Assembly: GCA_003216635.1 (NCBI GenBank)
Contig: QCIO01000002.1
Location: forward strand, 1 to 64,000
DNA length: 64,000 nt
Source of the DNA: Prochlorococcus sp. AG-402-L23
Lineage (GTDB): Bacteria; Cyanobacteriota; Cyanobacteriia; PCC-6307; Cyanobiaceae
Direction: 5' to 3'
Shown here one piece after another: positions 58,080-64,000 of this stretch (its first letter is position 1; each line of letters starts with the position of its first letter). Below the pieces are notes generated by a model. It saw nothing but the letters and a program-made list of their open reading frames with translations, was not told where the DNA came from and did no database searches. Made by a program: the position numbers and the translations under genes.

Positions 58080-59540
58080 TTATTTAGCAGATGCAAAGTC
58101 TGGATATGCTTCCATTCCATGCTCTCCTATGTCTAAGCCTTGAGTCTCTTCCTCTTCAGATACTCGGATTCCACCGAATAAGCCTCCAATTATAGACCAG
58201 GTAATCCAGCAAGTAACTAGTGTCCAGATAGCATAAGCTGCGGCACCAAGAGCTTGAACTAGAAGAAGGGTAATACCTCCACCATTGAACAATCCCATAC
58301 CTGCTCCATCGCCCTGTACAGCAGTACCCCAAAGACCGATAACAACAGTACCCCATACACCACATACTCCGTGAACAGAGAATGCACCTACAGGATCATC
58401 TATCTCAGCGGCATCAAGTGCTGCAACAGAAAATACAACGATAATTCCACCGACTAGTCCTGCGAACCAGGCTCCAGCAAGAGTCATATCACCACAACCA
58501 GCAGTGATACTAACCAAACCAGCAAGGATTCCGTTAATAATCATTGTAAGATCAGGCTTACCAGAAGTTAATGTTGAAACAACAGTTGCTCCGATAGCGC
58601 CAGCTGCTGCTGCCAAAGTAGTTGTTACAGCAACATATGGAACCCATTGATCCATAGCAAGTTGAGAACCGGGGTTAAATCCATACCAACCTATCCATAG
58701 AACTAATGCACCCAAAGTGGCTATAGCCATATTGTGTCCTGGCATAGCTTGTGGTTTTCCATCAGAGTATTTGCCAATTCTTGGTCCAAGAAGCATAGCT
58801 CCTACAAGACCCGCCCATGCTCCAACTGAGTGAACAATCGAAGAACCAGCAAAGTCAACAAAACCTAATGCATCTAGCCAACCACCATTCCATTTCCAGC
58901 TACCAGCAATTGGATATATAAATGCAGTTAATACAATCGCAAAAACAACAAATTCTCCAAATTTAACTCTTTCTGCTACGAGACCGGAAACGATAGTAGC
59001 AGCAGTTCCTGCGAATGCAGACTGGAATAAGAAATCAACTGTTGGAACTAATCCAGCATCAGCAACTGTTTCGGCAGTGACTGTTGGATCAAAAAATAGG
59101 CCCATAAAATATAGCCATCCACCAGCAATACTGTCTCCGTACATTAGCGAGTAGCCTATTACCCAATAAGAGGTAACAGCTAGAGCAAATACGAAAAGGT
59201 TTTTAGCAAGGATGTTGACGGCGTTCTTAGAACGACACATACCTGCTTCTACCATAGCGAAGCCGGCGTTCATGAATATCACTAAAATAGTAGCGACAAA
59301 TAGCCATAAATTATTGGCAAGAAAAGCTGCATTCAACTCAGGTAGATCGCCTGCATGAGCAGAAAGATTAAAAATACCTAAACCAAACAAAGCTAAAGGA
59401 ACAGTTGCAAGCCACAACATTGAGCGGTTTGAACTAAATCCTCGAATACTCCTCAAAAGGAGCATAGGTCCATTAACAAGACTCGCATCTTGTAATTTGG
59501 ACCTAGAGCGCCTTTGAGGCGTTTGCAAAGCAGTGGTCAT
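58080..59540 (-). CDS. amt1: Ammonium transporter
   Basis: Imports ammonium across the cytoplasmic membrane, the main nitrogen source for this group. The 486-residue protein has a polar N-terminus and then about eleven helices. MNAGFAMVEAGMCRSKNAVN, MYGDSIAGGWLYFMG, SIVHSVGAWAGLVGAMLLGP, FNPGSQLA and DAAEIDDPVGAFSVHGVCGV match the Amt family with its pore histidines. An NtcA-type site lies upstream at 59624 and a terminator follows. Confidence 0.97.
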   Translation of the reverse strand: MTTALQTPQRRSRSKLQDASLVNGPMLLLRSIRGFSSNRSMLWLATVPLALFGLGIFNLSAHAGDLPELNAAFLANNLWLFVATILVIFMNAGFAMVEAGMCRSKNAVNILAKNLFVFALAVTSYWVIGYSLMYGDSIAGGWLYFMGLFFDPTVTAETVADAGLVPTVDFLFQSAFAGTAATIVSGLVAERVKFGEFVVFAIVLTAFIYPIAGSWKWNGGWLDALGFVDFAGSSIVHSVGAWAGLVGAMLLGPRIGKYSDGKPQAMPGHNMAIATLGALVLWIGWYGFNPGSQLAMDQWVPYVAVTTTLAAAAGAIGATVVSTLTSGKPDLTMIINGILAGLVSITAGCGDMTLAGAWFAGLVGGIIVVFSVAALDAAEIDDPVGAFSVHGVCGVWGTVVIGLWGTAVQGDGAGMGLFNGGGITLLLVQALGAAAYAIWTLVTCWITWSIIGGLFGGIRVSEEEETQGLDIGEHGMEAYPDFASAK

Positions 59541-59594
59541 AAAAAAAAATTAGATCTGCAAAAAAACAGTTTGTGCTGTTTCCTTTCAAATCTA

Positions 59595-59637
59595 AATTTA
59601 TTCAAAAAACTTATTAGTGTCTAGTAGTTGTTTATAC
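59595..59637 (-). promoter_or_regulatory. NtcA-activated promoter of amt1
   Basis: On the minus strand GTA-N8-TAC occurs at 59624-59637 (GTATAAACAACTAC). TAAATT, a TAN3T -10 box, follows after 23 bases at 59595-59600. That is the canonical arrangement of promoters activated by the nitrogen regulator NtcA. The -10 is about 55 bases upstream of the amt1 ATG. Sequence match only; binding is inferred. Confidence 0.75.
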
Positions 59638-59720
59638 CATTTTTATAGTTGCACCCTAAAAAATTCTTTGTTAAATTTAAAAATTATTTTTTTTAGAGTT
59701 TCAAATTATCAAGATTTTAT

Positions 59721-60461
59721 TTATTTCAAAGGTTTAATTCCCTTCCATGATACGTGGTCTTTATGAAATTCAAAGGAACAAGGAATAGTTATCATTCCTG
59801 CACTTAGAGATTCTCTAAAAAGACTGCCGTATAAGGGATCTGCATCATCTCCAGGGGCAAAAAAACAAGCGTCTTTTCTCGTTATACAAAGTACTAAAAC
59901 ACTTTTACTTTCAGGAATTAATTCCTTTAATTCCATGAGATGTTTTTGGCCTCTTTTCGTTACTGTATCTGGGAATAGAGCTACATTTTCTTTAATCCAA
60001 GTCGTATTTTTAACCTCTATGTAAATGTTACGTTTATCAGGATTTGAAGATTTTGGGGTTAAAAAAAAGTCAATTCTGCTTTTTTTATCTTTTCCATAAG
60101 GAACTTCAGATTTAATTGTCTCTATTTCACCTATTATTTCTTTAAGCAGATTTTTCTCAATAACCTTTTTGATTAAATTGTTTGCAAATAGAGTATTAAT
60201 ACCTACCCAAACCTCCTCATTTTTTGCATCTGTTACACATATCTGTTCCCAAGTAAAAGGTAATTTTCTTTTTGGAGAAGTGGAAACACTTATTCTTACT
60301 TTTGCTCCCTCACTCAAAAGTCCCTTCATTGGGCCAGTGTTAGCGCAATGTGCAGTTAATACCTCTCCACTCTCTAATTCAATATCTGCAAGAAACCTTT
60401 TATACCTCTTAATTAAAACCCCTTCAATTAATGGATCAAAATCAATTATCCGATCATTCAT
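59721..60461 (-). CDS. sfsA: Sugar fermentation stimulation protein homologue
   Basis: An SfsA-family protein, with an OB-fold and a restriction-endonuclease-like core. [80 protein letters not shown] and [15 protein letters not shown] are the family segments, with the E-x-K of a nuclease-like site in IEVKN. The function in cyanobacteria is unknown. Length 246. Divergent from murJ. Confidence 0.92.
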   Translation of the reverse strand: MNDRIIDFDPLIEGVLIKRYKRFLADIELESGEVLTAHCANTGPMKGLLSEGAKVRISVSTSPKRKLPFTWEQICVTDAKNEEVWVGINTLFANNLIKKVIEKNLLKEIIGEIETIKSEVPYGKDKKSRIDFFLTPKSSNPDKRNIYIEVKNTTWIKENVALFPDTVTKRGQKHLMELKELIPESKSVLVLCITRKDACFFAPGDDADPLYGSLFRESLSAGMITIPCSFEFHKDHVSWKGIKPLK

Positions 60462-60531
60462 AAATATGTCTTTAGTTAGAAATCAAATATAATTGAAACT
60501 TAAACTTATTGAAAAATTTAGACGAATCCAA

Positions 60532-62115
60532 ATGCATTCATTTTTAAAAAATAATGTTTTTTCAATTTCGTTTGGTACTAGTCTAAGTAAATTAGCTGGA
60601 TGTATAAGACAAATATTTATAGCTGCTGCTTTTGGGGTTGGCATAACATACGACGCGTTTAATTATGCATATATAATTCCTGGTTTTTTGCTAATAATCA
60701 TTGGAGGAATTAATGGTCCCTTACATAACGCAGTCGTTGCAGTTCTAACTCCGCTTAACCCAAAAAATGGAGGGATTGTTTTAACTCAAGTAAGCATAAA
60801 ACTTTCAATATTATTATTAATTTTAGCCATATTCATTTACTCGAATTCCAGTTTATTAATTGATTTATTGGCCCCGAATTTAAGTTACGAAGCTAAATCT
60901 ATTGCCACTTACCAATTACAAATACTTACACCTTGCATCCCTTTATCCGGCTTTATAGGTTTAAGCTTTGGCGCCTTAAATTCCCAAAGAAAATTCTTTT
61001 TATCAAGTATAAGTCCAGCAATAACAAGCGTAACTATTATTTTTTTTATTTTTTTTAGTTGGATTTTCAAACAAGAAAATACATCTTCTAATTTCTTGAC
61101 TTACACAGGATTACTGGCATTTGCAACTTTGACAGGAACTTTAATTCAGTTTGTTGTTCAAATTTGGGAAATAAATAGAATTGGCCTCTTGAGATTAGAG
61201 TCAACCTTCAATTTATTTAAAGATGAAGAGAGGAGGATTTTCAAACTAATTATTCCAGCATCTATCTCATCAGGTCTAAGTCAAATTAATGTTTTTATCG
61301 ATATGTTTTTCGCTTCAAGTTTTCAAGGCGCAGCATCTGGACTAGCTTACGGAAACTTTCTTATACAAGCCCCCTTAGGCATATTATCTAACTCATTGAT
61401 TCTGCCATTACTTCCAAAATTCTCTAAATTGAGAAGTGAAAAAGACGAAAGAGGTCTCCAAAAAAAATTGGTATCTGGGATAGAGTACTGTTTCTTGACA
61501 GCTATTTTTTTAACCGGATTTTTCATAACATTCAATAATCAAATCGTACAATTAATTTTTCAAAGAGGATCTTTTGATTATTCAGCAACTTTAAAAGTAA
61601 AGAATATATTAATTGCTTATGCAGTTGGCATACCTTTTTATATTTATAGAGATTTATTAGTAAGAACTTATTATTCAATAGAAAAAACAAACTTCCCTTT
61701 TAAGTCTTCGTTTGCAGGGATAATATTTAATATTTTTTTTGATTGGTTTTTAATTGGTGCCCCAATTAAGAATTTTGGGAATCTTTCTCCTTACAATTTT
61801 GGAGTCGTGGGAATAATTTTATCTTCAGTAATAGTCAACTTTATAGTTTGTATTTTTCTTTCTTTGAATCTGCGCAATGAAAATATTATTTTGCCTAACT
61901 TGGAATTATTTAGGAAAATTAGCCTCATGTCATTAGCAGCATTTATAGACAGCACAGTTTGTTTTACTATTCTCCAAACTACGAATAACTTCAATTCAAA
62001 TCTCGCGGATTTTTTATTATTAATATTTGGAACTCTAACTTTTTTTGTGATTTATTTTTTACTTACAAAATGCTTGAAAGTAAATAAATTTAAAGTTTCA
62101 AAAAAAGAGATTTAG
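60532..62115 (+). CDS. murJ: Lipid II flippase MurJ (MviN)
   Basis: Flips the peptidoglycan precursor lipid II across the membrane. The ATG at 60532 (MHSFLKNNVFSISFGTSLSK) gives 527 residues with about 14 hydrophobic segments. LAGCIRQIFIAAAFGVGITY, LIIIGGINGPLHNAVVAVLT and ASISSGLSQINVFIDMFFAS are typical MurJ segments with conserved Arg and Asn. A TTG frame start at 60493 adds 13 unconvincing residues. Convergent with the DUF3181-like gene with a shared stop region. Confidence 0.92.
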   Translation: MHSFLKNNVFSISFGTSLSKLAGCIRQIFIAAAFGVGITYDAFNYAYIIPGFLLIIIGGINGPLHNAVVAVLTPLNPKNGGIVLTQVSIKLSILLLILAIFIYSNSSLLIDLLAPNLSYEAKSIATYQLQILTPCIPLSGFIGLSFGALNSQRKFFLSSISPAITSVTIIFFIFFSWIFKQENTSSNFLTYTGLLAFATLTGTLIQFVVQIWEINRIGLLRLESTFNLFKDEERRIFKLIIPASISSGLSQINVFIDMFFASSFQGAASGLAYGNFLIQAPLGILSNSLILPLLPKFSKLRSEKDERGLQKKLVSGIEYCFLTAIFLTGFFITFNNQIVQLIFQRGSFDYSATLKVKNILIAYAVGIPFYIYRDLLVRTYYSIEKTNFPFKSSFAGIIFNIFFDWFLIGAPIKNFGNLSPYNFGVVGIILSSVIVNFIVCIFLSLNLRNENIILPNLELFRKISLMSLAAFIDSTVCFTILQTTNNFNSNLADFLLLIFGTLTFFVIYFLLTKCLKVNKFKVSKKEI

Positions 62116-62402
62116 TTTTTAAAAAAACTTTCCAAAATCTCCTCTAATTCTAGAATTTGTGAGTTAGTTATTAAATGAATCAGTGGAATATTATTAACAC
62201 CATCCCCTACTTTTACATTAATTGCTTTCAAACTTAATTTTGCGGCCTCCAATGGGCCTTGATCTTTATTGCTGATACATTCAATAGCAAGATTCCTAGC
62301 TAGGCCAGCGTCTCCAAGATACAAATTCCACTTTTCTATTTTAATAAAAACCTTTTCGGAAATAACATTTTCTAGATCAGTTATACCTATCTGAGAGTCC
62401 AT
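62112..62402 (-). CDS. Small conserved cyanobacterial protein (DUF3181-like)
   Basis: A 96-residue soluble protein from ATG 62402 (MDSQIGITDLENVISEKVFI). EKWNLYLGDAGLARNLAIEC and GPLEAAKLSLKAINVKVGDG are the most structured parts and recall the DUF3181 family of cyanobacteria. That family call is from memory. A TTG at 62411 would add three residues. It lies 14 bases downstream of the two-helix protein on the same strand. Confidence 0.65.
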   Translation of the reverse strand: MDSQIGITDLENVISEKVFIKIEKWNLYLGDAGLARNLAIECISNKDQGPLEAAKLSLKAINVKVGDGVNNIPLIHLITNSQILELEEILESFFKN

Positions 62403-62416
62403 AAATATCAATTGAT

Positions 62417-62668
62417 TTAAGTTGATTGTTTTGAAGTATCTTTAGGTTTTTTTATAATTACAAAAAGTAAATGGGAGGCCAAAAGAACTGACCAGACAAT
62501 TGCAAAATTATTGAAATATCCTATTTCATATTTAATCTCTTTTAAAAGCCACGTGCCACTTACAATCGCAGTAAATATCATGCAGTGAATAACAAAATTT
62601 ACTATTCGAGAAAAATGTTTATAAATAGGATCTTCTAAATCACCATTTCCGTACCACTTTATAGGCAT
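62417..62668 (-). CDS. Small two-helix membrane protein, unknown function
   Basis: An 83-residue protein. MPIKWYGNGDLEDPIYKHFS is a polar N-terminus, followed by two membrane segments (VIHCMIFTAIVSGTWLL and FAIVWSVLLASHLLFVII) and a basic tail (KKPKDTSKQST). The pattern of an aromatic/charged start and two helices suggests a conserved thylakoid- or plasma-membrane protein. No family is recognised. It is probably the first gene of a two-gene unit with 62112-62402. Confidence 0.7.
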   Translation of the reverse strand: MPIKWYGNGDLEDPIYKHFSRIVNFVIHCMIFTAIVSGTWLLKEIKYEIGYFNNFAIVWSVLLASHLLFVIIKKPKDTSKQST

Positions 62669-62755
62669 ACTTAATAATTAGATTGTTAATAATAGACATT
62701 TTACCCGAAATCTAGTTGACTAAGAGACCCTGAAACAGAGATATTACATAATTAT

Positions 62756-62829
62756 GCGCCTGTAGCTCAGTGGATTAGAGCACCTGACTACGGATCAGGG
62801 TGTCGGGAGTTCGAATCTCTCCAGGCGCG
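62756..62829 (+). tRNA. trnR: tRNA-Arg (anticodon ACG)
   Basis: A 74-base cloverleaf with acceptor GCGCCTG paired to CAGGCGC, anticodon stem CCTGA/TCAGG with loop CTACGGA (ACG, A34 probably read as inosine), T loop GTTCGAATC and discriminator G. The CCA is not encoded. Confidence 0.96.
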
Positions 62830-62906
62830 TTTAAAATTCTGAAATATTCTTTTTATATTTTTCTAAAAAATATCGTCTATATTATGGTTATTACTTATCA
62901 AATTCA

Positions 62907-64000
62907 ATGAATATCCTTCAAAATCTTAAAGAAAGTGATCCAGTAATATCAAATTTTATCAACTCTGAAAAAAATAGGCAGGAAACTCATCTTGAGTTAA
63001 TCGCAAGTGAAAATTTTGCATCAATTGCCGTTATGCAGGCTCAAGGTTCGGTCCTTACAAATAAATACGCCGAGGGATTACCTCAAAAAAGATATTACGG
63101 GGGATGTGAATTTGTTGATGAAATCGAAGAATTAGCTATTCAGAGAGCGAAAAAATTATTTAATGCAAATTGGGCTAATGTTCAACCCCATAGTGGAGCG
63201 CAGGCAAATGCTGCTGTTTTCCTAAGTCTACTTAAACCTGGCGACACAATCATGGGGATGGATTTATCTCATGGTGGACACCTAACTCATGGGTCTCCAG
63301 TAAATATGAGTGGTAAGTGGTTCAATGCAGTTCACTATGGTGTAAATAAACAAACTAGTGAATTAAATTTTGATGAAATAAGAGAGATAGCACTTAAAAC
63401 AAAACCAAAATTGATCATATGCGGATATTCTGCTTATCCAAGAACAATCGATTTTGAATCATTTAGAAATATTGCAGATGAAGTTGGTGCTTTCTTAATG
63501 GCTGATATTGCGCATATTGCCGGTCTTGTAGCAAGTAAACTTCATCCAAATCCAATACCTTATTGTGATGTAGTAACTACAACTACTCATAAAACATTAA
63601 GAGGGCCTAGAGGGGGGCTTATCTTATGTAAAGAGGCAGAATTTGGAAAGAAATTTGATAAATCTGTTTTCCCTGGAACTCAGGGTGGTCCACTCGAACA
63701 TATAATTGCCGCTAAAGCAGTTGCATTTGGAGAAGCCTTGCAGCCAGATTTCGTTAATTATTCCCAACAAGTAATAAAAAATGCAAAGGTTCTAGCTTCA
63801 ACTTTAATAAATAGAGGTATCAATATCGTGAGTGGAGGCACTGATAACCATATTGTTTTACTCGATTTAAGAAGTATCAATATGACTGGTAAAATTGCTG
63901 ACTTGCTTGTAAGTGAAGTGAATATCACTGCAAATAAAAATACCGTTCCATTTGACCCTGAATCACCTTTTGTAACCAGCGGACTAAGGTTGGGAACTGC
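62907..64000 (+). CDS. glyA: Serine hydroxymethyltransferase, 5' part
   Basis: A PLP enzyme that converts serine and tetrahydrofolate to glycine and methylene-tetrahydrofolate. The ATG at 62907 begins [80 protein letters not shown] and the active-site [18 protein letters not shown] are family motifs, with the Schiff-base Lys after TTH. The gene is open at the right edge, with about 364 residues visible and an estimated 60 missing. Confidence 0.97.
   Translation, partial: MNILQNLKESDPVISNFINSEKNRQETHLELIASENFASIAVMQAQGSVLTNKYAEGLPQKRYYGGCEFVDEIEELAIQRAKKLFNANWANVQPHSGAQANAAVFLSLLKPGDTIMGMDLSHGGHLTHGSPVNMSGKWFNAVHYGVNKQTSELNFDEIREIALKTKPKLIICGYSAYPRTIDFESFRNIADEVGAFLMADIAHIAGLVASKLHPNPIPYCDVVTTTTHKTLRGPRGGLILCKEAEFGKKFDKSVFPGTQGGPLEHIIAAKAVAFGEALQPDFVNYSQQVIKNAKVLASTLINRGINIVSGGTDNHIVLLDLRSINMTGKIADLLVSEVNITANKNTVPFDPESPFVTSGLRLGT

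Noticed and set aside
58156-58365. Minus-strand frame of 69 codons within amt1
   Set aside because: Same strand but shifted frame, Trp/Tyr/Ser-rich artefact inside amt1.
1-64000. CRISPR arrays, insertion sequences, prophage or defence genes
   Set aside because: No regularly spaced repeats, terminal inverted repeats, transposase, integrase or defence motifs were found; the tRNA genes show no adjacent integration scar.

Overview
The window reads as core chromosome of a high-light-adapted Prochlorococcus-type marine picocyanobacterium. It is AT-rich and very compact: the longest stretch without a gene is about 250 bases. It carries genes typical of an oxygenic phototroph: petB/petD, psbB, psbT, psbM, psbK, psbEFLJ, ndhCKJ, chlD, ycf48 and rubA. 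The clearest lineage marker is a reduced phycoerythrin beta-like gene (cpeB) beside a cpeS-type lyase, with no cpeA or other phycobilisome genes. That residue is known from high-light Prochlorococcus. Species or strain cannot be fixed from the sequence alone.

Layout. 1-6.97 kb: end of a neutral invertase, petD-petB (-), ctpA, an HD phosphohydrolase and minC-minD-minE. 7.0-11.3 kb: tRNA-Thr, a small membrane protein, tsaC, prmC, psbM and a ferredoxin (all -), then psbB-psbT ending at a hairpin terminator. 11.3-15.9 kb: nrdR, rpsA, metK, an FGGY sugar kinase, tRNA-Phe and a terminator. 15.9-18.4 kb: an exported protein (-), a TVP38/DedA membrane protein, a 59-residue gene overlapping cpeS, and cpeB. 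18.6-25.6 kb: pcrA, a CCA-adding-type enzyme, an FAD-oxidoreductase/SelD fusion and mtnP. 25.6-29.7 kb: the photosystem II assembly and cytochrome b559 cluster rubA-ycf48-psbEFLJ (-) and ndhC-K-J (+). 29.7-46.9 kb: a YvcK-like protein, an Mla/TGD-type lipid transport pair, chlD, folK, a Nudix hydrolase, a photolyase, a DegT aminotransferase, a thioredoxin-fold protein, fabI, hisB, a carotenoid oxygenase, rdgB, a phosphohexomutase, a RecB-like nuclease and ygfZ. 46.9-56.7 kb: pyrE, tRNA-Met, a CNNM/CBS protein, a Gfo/Idh oxidoreductase, psbK, tgt, cobS, a histidine kinase, a DUF3155 protein, a hydrolase, purH and a DoxX protein. 56.8-64 kb: ispH, amt1 with an NtcA-type promoter, sfsA, murJ, two small proteins, tRNA-Arg and the start of glyA.

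How it works together. Several blocks serve photosynthesis. CtpA matures D1 and lies divergently from petBD. Rubredoxin, Ycf48 and cytochrome b559 form one assembly operon. NdhCKJ and cytochrome b6f serve cyclic and respiratory electron flow. The rest is housekeeping: division-site placement, tRNA processing, nucleotide, folate, SAM, lipid and isoprenoid metabolism. Genes are packed tail to tail. Many convergent pairs touch or share stop codons, and only three clear hairpin terminators were seen.

I found no CRISPR array, insertion sequence, prophage, toxin-antitoxin or defence island, and no clearly new multi-gene system. The best leads are a possible structured leader RNA upstream of the DUF3155 gene, the anomalous start of cobS, the reduced cpeB locus with its overlapping small gene, and a RecB-like nuclease whose N-terminal active site looks degraded.
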